NCBI GenBank assembly: GCA_934320845.1
Contig: CAKRFU010000003.1
Coordinates: 62,001-126,000, forward strand
Length of the DNA: 64,000 nt
Origin: an uncultured Lachnospiraceae bacterium
Lineage (GTDB): Bacteria; Bacillota; Clostridia; Lachnospirales; Lachnospiraceae
Direction: 5' to 3'
In this document: one piece after another, positions 52,260-60,288 of the stretch
Position numbering within the stretch: the stretch's first letter is position 1
Layout: the number at the start of each line of letters is the position of its first letter
Notes under the pieces: model-generated
What the model was told of the DNA's origin: nothing
What the model saw: only the letters and a program-made list of their open reading frames with translations
The model's database searches: none
Position numbers and translations under genes: made by a program

Positions 52260-53924
52260 GTGGCTTTAAAATCGATAGATGCAGTTATGATACAGAAGAT
52301 GTTTTTGTCAGGAGCAAAAGCATTGGAAGCAAAAAAAGAGTATATTAATGAACTTAATGTATTTCCAGTACCTGACGGAGATACAGGAACAAATATGACA
52401 ATGACTATCATGTCTGCGGCAAAAGAGGTTACCAACCTTGAAAAGCCGAGTATGGATGAACTCGGAAAAGCAATATCCAGTGGCTCATTAAGAGGAGCAA
52501 GGGGAAATTCAGGCGTTATAATGTCACAGATATTCAGGGGATTTGTAAAAGAGATAAAGGGAAATGATACACTTGATGTGACAATCATTGGAAATGCCGT
52601 ACAGCATGCCGCAGAAACAGCATATAAAGCGGTTATGAAACCAAAAGAGGGTACAATTCTCACTGTTGCAAAGGCTGGTGCTGAAAAAGCAGAGGATATG
52701 CTTATAAACTCAGATACGGATGATATTATAGAATTTTGTGATGCAATCGTTGCATATATGGAAGATACACTTTTAAAGACTCCTGATATGCTTCCTGTAT
52801 TAAAACAGGCAGGGGTTGTAGATTCCGGCGGCGAGGGTCTTATGACATTTTTAAGGGGAGCTATTGATGCACTTAAAGGCAAGGTGTCTGACTTTACCGT
52901 AAAGGTTTCAGGAACATCAAAAGTCGTGAAGGCAAGCACTACAGCAACAGAAGAAGCAGACATAAAATTCGGATATTGTACTGAATTTATTATAATGCTT
53001 GAAAGAGAGCAGGATGTTGTGGAACGTCAGCTTAAGGAATATCTCCAAAAAATAGGTGACTGTGTCGTAGTTGTAGCAGACGATGATATAGTAAAGGTGC
53101 ATGTTCATACAAATGACCCTGGACTTGCTATTCAGAAAGCACTCACATACGGTTCACTTACAAGTATGAAGATTGACAATATGCGTGAGGAACATCATGA
53201 AAAAGTTATAAAAGATGCTGAAAAGGCTGCAAAAGCTGAAACAGAGGCAAAAAGTGAGCCTGAAAAGGAAGTAGGATTTATAGCAGTTTCAGCAGGAGAA
53301 GGGTTATCTGATATATTTAAGGATCTTGGTGTTGACTTTATTATAGAAGGCGGTCAGACAATGAATCCAAGTACGGAAGATATTTTAGAGGCGGTTGACA
53401 AAGTTAACGCTAAAAATATTTTTGTACTTCCAAACAACGGAAATATAATTCTTGCGGCTGAGCAGGCAAAGCAGCTTACAGAAAGCAAAAACCTTATCGT
53501 TATTCCTTCAAAAAATATTCCTCAGGGAATTTCAGCAATGATAAATTATGTGGCAAACAAGTCTGTTGATGAAAATGAGAAGAATATGTCAACAGAAATG
53601 CTGAATATAAAATCAGGTCAGGTAACATACGCTGTCAGAGATACAAATATGGACGGCAAAGACATAAAACAGGGTGATTTTATGGGACTGACTGATAAGA
53701 CTATAGTAGCTGTTGAGAAAAATGTTGATGATGCGGCTACAGCTCTTATTGACAGCATGATAGATGACGATGCAGAACTTGTAAGTCTTTATTATGGTGC
53801 AGATGTTGATGAAGATGGTGCACAGAAACTTGCCGACAAACTTGCTGACAAATACGAGGATGTAGAATTTGAAGTACAGTTTGGAGGACAGCCTGTATAT
53901 TCTTATTTCATATCAGTAGAATAA
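52260..53924 (+). CDS. fakA: Fatty acid kinase FakA (DAK2 domain, YloV-type)
   Basis: 554 residues from GTG 52260 with AAGGAGG 9 bases upstream. N-terminal DhaL/DAK2 kinase domain: INELNVFPVPDGDTGTNM (Mg-ATP Asp residues), SGSLRGARGNSGVIMSQIFR, and VDSGGEGLMTFLRGAIDAL. Middle domain with FGYCTEFIIML and VHVHTNDPG, then a DegV-like C-terminal domain (ILAAEQAKQL, IPSKNIPQGISAM). It phosphorylates fatty acids held by FakB (DegV) proteins for phospholipid synthesis. It lies between asp23 and recG as in Bacillus. No FakB gene is in the window. Confidence 0.93.
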   Translation: MALKSIDAVMIQKMFLSGAKALEAKKEYINELNVFPVPDGDTGTNMTMTIMSAAKEVTNLEKPSMDELGKAISSGSLRGARGNSGVIMSQIFRGFVKEIKGNDTLDVTIIGNAVQHAAETAYKAVMKPKEGTILTVAKAGAEKAEDMLINSDTDDIIEFCDAIVAYMEDTLLKTPDMLPVLKQAGVVDSGGEGLMTFLRGAIDALKGKVSDFTVKVSGTSKVVKASTTATEEADIKFGYCTEFIIMLEREQDVVERQLKEYLQKIGDCVVVVADDDIVKVHVHTNDPGLAIQKALTYGSLTSMKIDNMREEHHEKVIKDAEKAAKAETEAKSEPEKEVGFIAVSAGEGLSDIFKDLGVDFIIEGGQTMNPSTEDILEAVDKVNAKNIFVLPNNGNIILAAEQAKQLTESKNLIVIPSKNIPQGISAMINYVANKSVDENEKNMSTEMLNIKSGQVTYAVRDTNMDGKDIKQGDFMGLTDKTIVAVEKNVDDAATALIDSMIDDDAELVSLYYGADVDEDGAQKLADKLADKYEDVEFEVQFGGQPVYSYFISVE

Positions 53925-53930
53925 AACCAC

Positions 53931-54028
53931 TTTTTAATGGAATAGGAAAATGCTCGTAAAATAGCGGAAAGCCAACGAGAATTGCGAAGCAATTCTTGGA
54001 GGGCAAAACGCTGGTTTTGCCCTTTTTT
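53931..54028 (+). repeat. Structured intergenic element, copy 1 (two tandem hairpins ending as a terminator)
   Basis: Begins TTTTTAATGGAATAGGAAAA and contains hairpin A (arms AGAATTGC 53978-53985 and GCAATTCT 53989-53996, extended by 2 more pairs) and hairpin B (GGGCAAAAC 54001-54009/GTTTTGCCC 54014-54022, loop GCTG) followed by TTTTTT. It is homologous along its length to 60168-60264, with compensatory changes in both stems. It sits between fakA and recG. Confidence 0.8.
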
Positions 54029-54051
54029 AAAGAAAATATAGGAGAAATTCG

Positions 54052-56052
54052 ATGGAACTTAATGACAGTATTATAAAAATTAAGGGAATCGGAGAAAAGA
54101 GTGAGAAGCTTTTCAACAAATTGGGAATATCAACGGTTGGAGAGCTTCTTTGCTATTATCCGAGAGAATATGAGATATTCAGACAGATAGAAAATATTTC
54201 AGGAGTAGTGGAAGGCAGAACGGTTATAATTGAGGGAAGCCTTGTCTCAAAACCTAAGAATGCAAGACACGGTAATTTGAAAATAATTGAGTGTGATATA
54301 AAAGATGCAACCGGAATATTGAGGGTTGTGTGGTTTAATATGCCGTTTTTGATGAAAACGCTTCATATGGGAACTAAATATATTTTAAGGGGAACTGTTG
54401 TAAACAAAAATGGAATATTAAGACTTCAGCAGCCAAAGATGATAAGCATGCAGGAATATGCAAACAGTATAGACAAGCTGTTTCCGATATATTCACTTAC
54501 AGCGGGACTTACAAACAATATGGTGACAAAGGCTGTAAAAAACTGTATTGATAATGTGGAATTTGATAAAGATTTTCTTCCGGCGGAACTGAGAAAAAAA
54601 TATAATCTTATCTTGTGGAAAAAGGCAATAAAAGGTATTCATTTTCCGAAAGATAAGGATGAATGTATAGATGCAAGAAAACGTCTTGTATTTGATGAAT
54701 TTTTTCATTTCTTTACTGCGATGAAAAAACTCAAGAGAGACAATACAAAAGAAAAGTCTGCTTTTGAGTTTCAGAATATGAGTATTGAAAAAAAGATAAA
54801 AGACAAATTGCCATATGAGCTTACAAAGGGACAGGAGAATGCACTTAGTGACATAATAGGAGATGTTTGTTCAGGCTATGTCATGAATAGGCTTATACAG
54901 GGGGATGTAGGTTCGGGAAAAACAATAGTTGCCATTATAGTTCTTGCATTAGCAGTGGAAAATGGCTGTCAGGGTGCGATTATGGTTCCGACGGAAGTTC
55001 TTGCAAAGCAGCATTACCAGTCATTTTGTGAGATACTTGACGAATTTGGAATAAGAGTGGGAATGCTTATAGGTTCCATGACGGCATCGCAGAAGAAAAA
55101 AGAATACGAAAAAATAGAAAACGGTGAAGTTGATATAGTAGTGGGAACACATGCACTTATACAGGAAAAAGTTAAATTCAAAAATCTAGCACTTGTCGTA
55201 ACAGACGAACAGCACAGATTTGGCGTAAAACAGAGAGAGACATTATTTTCAAAAGGAAAAGAGCCTCACATGCTTGTTATGAGTGCAACTCCGATACCGA
55301 GAACGCTTGCGATAATATTATACGGTGACCTTGATGTATCAGTTATAGATGTTATGCCGACGGGACGTTTGCCGATTAAAAATTGTGTTGTCGGAACAAA
55401 TTACAGAAACCAGGCATATAAATTTATGCAAAAGGAGATAGCAGCAGGTCATCAGGTGTATATTATATGTCCGATGGTTGAGGAAAGCGAAAATATGGAG
55501 GCAGAAAATGTAACTGACTACACAAATATGCTTGAGACAACTATGGCTCCGTCCATAAGGATACAGGCATTGCATGGCAAAATGAAAGCTTCACTAAAAA
55601 ATGAGATAATGGAACAGTTTGCAAATCATGAGATAGACATTCTTGTATCAACTACTGTTATAGAAGTAGGAATAAATGTTCCGAATGCAACTGTGATGAT
55701 GATAGAAAATGCTGAGAGATTTGGTCTTGCGCAGCTTCATCAGTTAAGAGGTCGTGTTGGAAGAGGCGACAGCCAGTCGTACTGTATTTTTATGGCAGGA
55801 AATCCATCGAATGAGACGATGAAAAGGCTTCGCGTATTGGAGGAGTCAAATGATGGATTTTTTGTTGCAAAACAGGATCTTAAACTGCGTGGACCGGGAG
55901 ACTTTTTTGGAATAAGACAGAGTGGAGAAATGGATTTTAGGCTGGCTGATATTTATCAGGATGCTGATATAATGAAAATGGCGAACGATGCCGCAAATGA
56001 GTTTGAAATATCCGTAAATGATTGCAATTATGGAAAAAAGATAGTAATATAA
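54052..56052 (+). CDS. recG: ATP-dependent DNA helicase RecG
   Basis: 666 residues. N-terminal wedge/OB region (VGELLCYYPREYEIF, KIIECDIKDATGILRVVWFN) for branched-DNA binding; helicase motifs I LIQGDVGSGKTIVA, II VTDEQHRFGVKQR, III MSATPIPRTLAIIL, VI QLRGRVGRG; TRG-type tail (LKLRGPGDFFGIRQSG). It reverses stalled forks and branch-migrates Holliday junctions. GGAGA precedes the ATG at 54052, 24 bases after the structured element. Confidence 0.95.
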   Translation: MELNDSIIKIKGIGEKSEKLFNKLGISTVGELLCYYPREYEIFRQIENISGVVEGRTVIIEGSLVSKPKNARHGNLKIIECDIKDATGILRVVWFNMPFLMKTLHMGTKYILRGTVVNKNGILRLQQPKMISMQEYANSIDKLFPIYSLTAGLTNNMVTKAVKNCIDNVEFDKDFLPAELRKKYNLILWKKAIKGIHFPKDKDECIDARKRLVFDEFFHFFTAMKKLKRDNTKEKSAFEFQNMSIEKKIKDKLPYELTKGQENALSDIIGDVCSGYVMNRLIQGDVGSGKTIVAIIVLALAVENGCQGAIMVPTEVLAKQHYQSFCEILDEFGIRVGMLIGSMTASQKKKEYEKIENGEVDIVVGTHALIQEKVKFKNLALVVTDEQHRFGVKQRETLFSKGKEPHMLVMSATPIPRTLAIILYGDLDVSVIDVMPTGRLPIKNCVVGTNYRNQAYKFMQKEIAAGHQVYIICPMVEESENMEAENVTDYTNMLETTMAPSIRIQALHGKMKASLKNEIMEQFANHEIDILVSTTVIEVGINVPNATVMMIENAERFGLAQLHQLRGRVGRGDSQSYCIFMAGNPSNETMKRLRVLEESNDGFFVAKQDLKLRGPGDFFGIRQSGEMDFRLADIYQDADIMKMANDAANEFEISVNDCNYGKKIVI

Positions 56053-56109
56053 GCAATAAAGGTGTTACAGGGAACGGTGTGTTTTGAAAGTTTGGAGGAT
56101 TTTGATTTG

Positions 56110-57918
56110 ATGGCAGCAGAACAGTATACACAGGATAAACTGCTTGAGCTTGGCAAGGACAACTATAAAAAACTCGTATCATATTGTGAAATACTCGAGG
56201 TAAACGGTTTTTGGGATCAGGCTAGGCAGGTTATGAAAAAGACAAGCACTCAGGTACTTGACTTGTATGTACAATCGGTACTTATGAATCTTGCAATTCA
56301 TTGTGGTGATATATTGGAAAATCAAAAAGATTTTATAAGGTTGGTGACAAAAACCAATCCGCTTTCCATACCTTCAAACAGTAATATTGAAGAAAAGTCA
56401 TATGCACAGAGCAGGCAGTATTATGAATTGCCACCTGTTCTTTTGCAGCTTTGCGGCCTGTATGATAAAGAGCGGAAAGAAATTATGACGGAATATTTTT
56501 TGGATGCTTTTCTGAATATTCTTTTGTGCATGGCATATCTGAATGACGGTAAGGACAGTAAAGTAAACGAGTTCATACAGAAATATTATGATAAGATAAG
56601 CAATTTTGTTATAAACCGAGATGCTAAAGTACATTCTGAATACATTATCAGAAAACTTACATCAAATGTTATAAGATGTGATGTTGAGTGGGCAAGACAG
56701 AAACAGACCGTGATTAATCAGGAGAGGGACAGAAAACAAAAAGAAATAGAAAAAAAGAGAGCAGAAGCGGAAAAAAAGAGAACGGAAGAGAAGAAGAAAA
56801 GAAAAAATACTGAAGGAGATTTAAAAGAAAAAAAATATAAAGATAAGGGAACTCAAGATTCAACTAATAAAAGAAACAAAAGCGTAAAAAAGATAACTAA
56901 AGCCAAATTAAAAGAGATTATTACAAGGGATGATGATACAAAGAAATTTGTTCTGACAAATGAAGGGAATACATTATCCGATGAAGAAATAGAGAAACAA
57001 AAGATTGTAAAACAGCAGGAAGAAGAGCGTCTCGCAAGAGAAGAATTTATGAAAGTTAAACAACGTATTCTTGAGAGAGAGCGTCTTCAGAAAGAAGAAA
57101 AAGAAAAGCGGATAAAGGCACTTGTGGACGAGCTAAACGGAATGGTAGGATTATCTGAAGTTAAGGAGGAAATACAATCTCTAATAAACCTTATCAAGAT
57201 AAGAAAGTTAAGAGAAGAGATGAATATGCCTGTTATGGATATGTCATACCATATGGTATTTACCGGAAGTCCGGGAACAGGAAAAACGACAGTTGCAAGA
57301 CTTGTGGGAAAGATTTATAAGGAACTTGGAATATTATCTGACGGAAAGATGATAGAAACCGACAGGTCAGGTTTGGTTGCGGGATATGTCGGACAGACTG
57401 CGATGAAAGTTCACGATGTTGTAAAAGAAGCGATGGGCGGTGTATTGTTTATCGATGAAGCCTATTCACTTGTAAATCCGGATATGCCAAATGATTTTGG
57501 AACAGAGGCGGTAGATGCACTTGTCAAACTTATGGAGGATAACAGGGACAATCTTGTCATAATAGTTGCGGGATACACAGAAGAGATGAAAACATTTCTT
57601 AAAAGCAACACGGGACTTGTATCAAGATTCAACAAATTTATAAACTTTCCTGATTACACAAAGGAAGAACTTGTAAGTATATTGTCGGTTATGGCAGGAA
57701 AGGCAGGACTTGAGATAGAAGAAGGAGCTAAAGTAAAAGTTCTCGAGCTGTTAAACAAAATGAAAGCATCGCAGTGGAAAAATTTCGGAAATGCGCGAGG
57801 AATCAGGAACTTGTTTGAAAAATTTGTGATGAATCAGGCAAACCGTCTGGTTAAAATTGAAAATCCTACAAGGGATGATTTGATGACTATAAAAGAAGCG
57901 GATGTGTTTGACCGTTAG
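56110..57918 (+). CDS. CbxX/SpoVK-type AAA+ ATPase with long N-terminal domain
   Basis: About 602 residues from ATG 56110 (a TTG at 56107 is 8 bases from GGAGG and also possible). N-terminal helical domain (1-200) of unknown role, then a highly charged coiled-coil linker (205-350, rich in EKKRAEAEKKR repeats), then an AAA+ domain of the CbxX/CfqX/SpoVK class: LNGMVGLSEVKEEI, Walker A FTGSPGTGKTTVAR, GLVAGYVGQTA, Walker B GGVLFIDEAYSL, sensor-1 VIIVAGYTEEM and the RFNKFINFPDY box. In Bacillus SpoVK is needed for spore maturation. Here it follows recG and precedes rsmD. Confidence 0.85.
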   Translation: MAAEQYTQDKLLELGKDNYKKLVSYCEILEVNGFWDQARQVMKKTSTQVLDLYVQSVLMNLAIHCGDILENQKDFIRLVTKTNPLSIPSNSNIEEKSYAQSRQYYELPPVLLQLCGLYDKERKEIMTEYFLDAFLNILLCMAYLNDGKDSKVNEFIQKYYDKISNFVINRDAKVHSEYIIRKLTSNVIRCDVEWARQKQTVINQERDRKQKEIEKKRAEAEKKRTEEKKKRKNTEGDLKEKKYKDKGTQDSTNKRNKSVKKITKAKLKEIITRDDDTKKFVLTNEGNTLSDEEIEKQKIVKQQEEERLAREEFMKVKQRILERERLQKEEKEKRIKALVDELNGMVGLSEVKEEIQSLINLIKIRKLREEMNMPVMDMSYHMVFTGSPGTGKTTVARLVGKIYKELGILSDGKMIETDRSGLVAGYVGQTAMKVHDVVKEAMGGVLFIDEAYSLVNPDMPNDFGTEAVDALVKLMEDNRDNLVIIVAGYTEEMKTFLKSNTGLVSRFNKFINFPDYTKEELVSILSVMAGKAGLEIEEGAKVKVLELLNKMKASQWKNFGNARGIRNLFEKFVMNQANRLVKIENPTRDDLMTIKEADVFDR

Positions 57919-58015
57919 CAAAGAGTGTGTTAATATATAACAATAGATGTATTTTGCTTAAAGAAATGTCTATAAGTAAAATAAAATATATCCGTTTTGA
58001 TGGAGAGACTTAATT

Positions 58016-58570
58016 ATGAGAATTATTGCAGGAAAAGCAAGAAGGACAAACCTGGTTACTCCGGAAGGCAGGCATACCAGACCGACATCAGACAGAATAA
58101 AGGAAACATTGTTTAATATGCTTCAACAGGAGTTATATGATGTAAGTTTTTTGGACATATTCAGCGGGAGCGGTGGAATAGCACTTGAAGCTTTGAGCAG
58201 AGGTGCAAAAGAAGCTGTTATGATTGACAATGATTCCGAAGCCGTAAGATGCATCAAGGAGAATATAAAAAGAACACATTTTGAAGATGTGACAAGAGTT
58301 TTAAAGATGGATGCTGTTTCGGCACTGAAAAAATTAGAATTGACAGGAAACAAATTCGATATTATTTTTATGGATCCTCCGTACAATCATGATATTGAAG
58401 CAAAGATATTAAGCCTTTTGTCAGATTCAGATATTGTGCATAAAGATACTCTTATAATTGTAGAAACTTCATTAGATACAGACATTTCTTATATGTATGA
58501 TATATACAATGTTGAGAAAGTTAAAGAATACAAGACAAACCGTCATGTATTTATAAGGATAGATGATTGA
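58016..58570 (+). CDS. rsmD: 16S rRNA (guanine966-N2)-methyltransferase RsmD
   Basis: 184 residues, the usual length. Starts MRIIAGKARRTNL, with TRPTSDRIKETLFNML, the SAM-binding LDIFSGSGGIALEAL and the catalytic FMDPPYNHD. It methylates G966 of 16S rRNA. The next gene, coaD, begins 9 bases later, the common rsmD-coaD pairing. Confidence 0.95.
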   Translation: MRIIAGKARRTNLVTPEGRHTRPTSDRIKETLFNMLQQELYDVSFLDIFSGSGGIALEALSRGAKEAVMIDNDSEAVRCIKENIKRTHFEDVTRVLKMDAVSALKKLELTGNKFDIIFMDPPYNHDIEAKILSLLSDSDIVHKDTLIIVETSLDTDISYMYDIYNVEKVKEYKTNRHVFIRIDD

Positions 58571-58579
58571 GGAAAAAAG

Positions 58580-59053
58580 ATGAGTATAGCAGTTTTTCCG
58601 GGAAGTTTTGACCCGGTTACAAAAGGGCATGTGGATTTGATATACAGAGCTTCAAAGATGTTTGACACATTGGTACTTGGAGTTCTTATAAACAGTTCAA
58701 AAAAGCCGCTTCTTACTTTAGAAGAAAGAGTAGAGCTTCTTGGGGAAGTGACAGAAAAAATGCCTAATGTGAGGGTTGAAGCATTTGAAGGTTTATTGGT
58801 TGACTTTGTTGATAAATGTGATGCAGATGTCATAGTGAGAGGTTTGAGAACAGCAAATGATTTTGAATATGAACTTCCGCTTGCACAGGCAAATTACAAA
58901 TTAAATGGCAGGGCGGATACGGTATTTCTTGCTACATCACCGCAGTATTCATATGTGAGTTCAAGTGCCGTAAAAGAACTGATGAGATATAATGCAGATA
59001 TAAGTGATTTTGTTCCGATGGAAGCACTTAAATACTTAAATCGAGATAAATAA
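58580..59053 (+). CDS. coaD: Phosphopantetheine adenylyltransferase
   Basis: 157 residues. Nucleotidyltransferase motif AVFPGSFDPVTKGHVDLI (T/HxGH as TKGH), VRGLRTANDFEYELPLAQAN, and the ISSTxVRE-like YSYVSSSAVKELMRYNADI. Fourth step of CoA synthesis. Cotranscribed with rsmD. Confidence 0.96.
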   Translation: MSIAVFPGSFDPVTKGHVDLIYRASKMFDTLVLGVLINSSKKPLLTLEERVELLGEVTEKMPNVRVEAFEGLLVDFVDKCDADVIVRGLRTANDFEYELPLAQANYKLNGRADTVFLATSPQYSYVSSSAVKELMRYNADISDFVPMEALKYLNRDK

Positions 59054-59067
59054 ACGGGGGAATTAAA

Positions 59068-59688
59068 ATGCAGGACAGCAGAGACAGTAGAATTGAACAG
59101 AAAATTGAAGATATTTATGCGTTTGTAGAGAGTTGTAAGATGCAAAGACTATCAGCTACAAGAGTTATAGTACCTAAAGATGAACTTTATGATCTGCTTG
59201 ATGATCTTCGCAGGGATATACCAACAGAAATAAAAAGATACAGAAAAATATTAAATCAGAGAGATCAGATACTGGATGATGCAAATACAAAGGCACAGGC
59301 CATGCTTGCCGATGCAAAAGAGCAGTATAAAGCTCTTGTCGAGGAACACAATATTATGCAGCAGGCTTATCAGCAGGCAGAAAAGACTGTAAATGAGGCA
59401 AATGCAAGAGCTCAGTCTATTATTGATGATGCGAGAAGCCAGGCGGAAGAGATTGGAAACGGAGCTATTTATTATACATCTGACCTTCTTACGATGGCAG
59501 AAAAGACTATACAGGCAGCCTATACAAATACTTTGAACAATTCAAAAGTTCTTGAGAAATCCCTTAGTGATTATCTTGAAACTGTAAGAAAAAACAAAGC
59601 GGAACTTGTTGTAGACCAGGGTAATGCAGCACAAAACAACAGTGAAGCAGATAAAGAACAGATGGCGGATGATGCATCTGCTGAGTAG
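59068..59688 (+). CDS. Coiled-coil protein downstream of coaD
   Basis: 206 residues, soluble. Residues 70-150 form a long Ala/Gln/Glu coiled coil (DDANTKAQAMLADAKEQYKA, VNEANARAQSIIDDARSQAE) resembling the stalk of ATP synthase subunit b or DivIVA-like proteins, with a short structured N-terminus (IEDIYAFVESCKM, KDELYDLLDDLRRDIP) and an acidic tail. Proteins like this commonly follow coaD in Lachnospiraceae, but the function is unknown. It is followed 41 bases later by the zapA-like gene, which could hint at a division link. Confidence 0.75.
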   Translation: MQDSRDSRIEQKIEDIYAFVESCKMQRLSATRVIVPKDELYDLLDDLRRDIPTEIKRYRKILNQRDQILDDANTKAQAMLADAKEQYKALVEEHNIMQQAYQQAEKTVNEANARAQSIIDDARSQAEEIGNGAIYYTSDLLTMAEKTIQAAYTNTLNNSKVLEKSLSDYLETVRKNKAELVVDQGNAAQNNSEADKEQMADDASAE

Positions 59689-59729
59689 ACATCATGTGCA
59701 AGTGATATAATCAAAGGAGAAAATGGCAG

Positions 59730-60140
59730 ATGAATACAAAAAATGATGTTGAAGTTATTATAAATGGAAAACAATATACACTAAGTGGATATGAGAGCAG
59801 TGATTATCTTCAAAAGATTGCTAACCATATAAATGACAAAATAGCTGAGTTTAAACAGCAGGAAAGTTATCTCAGACTTGATACTGAGATGCGCAACATT
59901 CTTCTTGCCATAAATCTGTCAGATGAATATTATAAAGCAATAAAAGATTCAAATGATTTAAAAAATGAAAATGAAGATATGGAAAAAGAAATATTTGACA
60001 TAAAACATGAAATGCTTACAATGCAGTCGGAGATAGATAAGGCGAAAGAAAAGATTAAGGAATTGTCGGATGAAAAGCAGAAAGCACAAAATGAAATAAT
60101 AAGGCTCGAAACAGAGTTAGGAAGAAATAGACGCAGATAA
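59730..60140 (+). CDS. zapA: Cell division protein ZapA
   Basis: 136 residues. N-terminal ZapA domain: VEVIINGKQYTLSGYESSDY, LQKIANHINDKIAEF, then ILLAINLSDEYYKAI. The rest is a coiled coil (residues 75-130). ZapA bundles FtsZ filaments. Its coding region ends just before a terminator hairpin at 60148. Confidence 0.88.
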   Translation: MNTKNDVEVIINGKQYTLSGYESSDYLQKIANHINDKIAEFKQQESYLRLDTEMRNILLAINLSDEYYKAIKDSNDLKNENEDMEKEIFDIKHEMLTMQSEIDKAKEKIKELSDEKQKAQNEIIRLETELGRNRRR

Positions 60141-60147
60141 ATAAAAT

Positions 60148-60172
60148 GGGGACTGTTTACAGTCCTCTTTTT
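60148..60172 (+). terminator. Terminator after zapA
   Basis: GGGGACTG (60148-60155), loop TTTA, CAGTCCTC (60160-60167), then TTTTTA. Its T-run is the first part of the structured element that follows. Confidence 0.75.
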
Positions 60173-60264
60173 ATGGAATAGGAAATTGCTGTAATGTAGT
60201 AGTGTACCAACAAGAATTTCTTTGAAATTCTTGCTAGGGCAAAGCGCTGGCTTTGCCCTTTTTT
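60168..60264 (+). repeat. Structured intergenic element, copy 2
   Basis: Begins TTTTTATGGAATAGGAAATT. Hairpin A: CAAGAATTTC (60211-60220)/GAAATTCTTG (60224-60233), 10 perfect pairs. Hairpin B: GGGCAAAGC (60237-60245)/GCTTTGCCC (60250-60258), loop GCTG, then TTTTTT. Compared with copy 1 each stem changes on both sides at once, keeping the pairing. Located between zapA and the U32 gene. Confidence 0.8.
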
Positions 60265-60288
60265 ATGATTTTGAAGGAGGAAAGCAAC

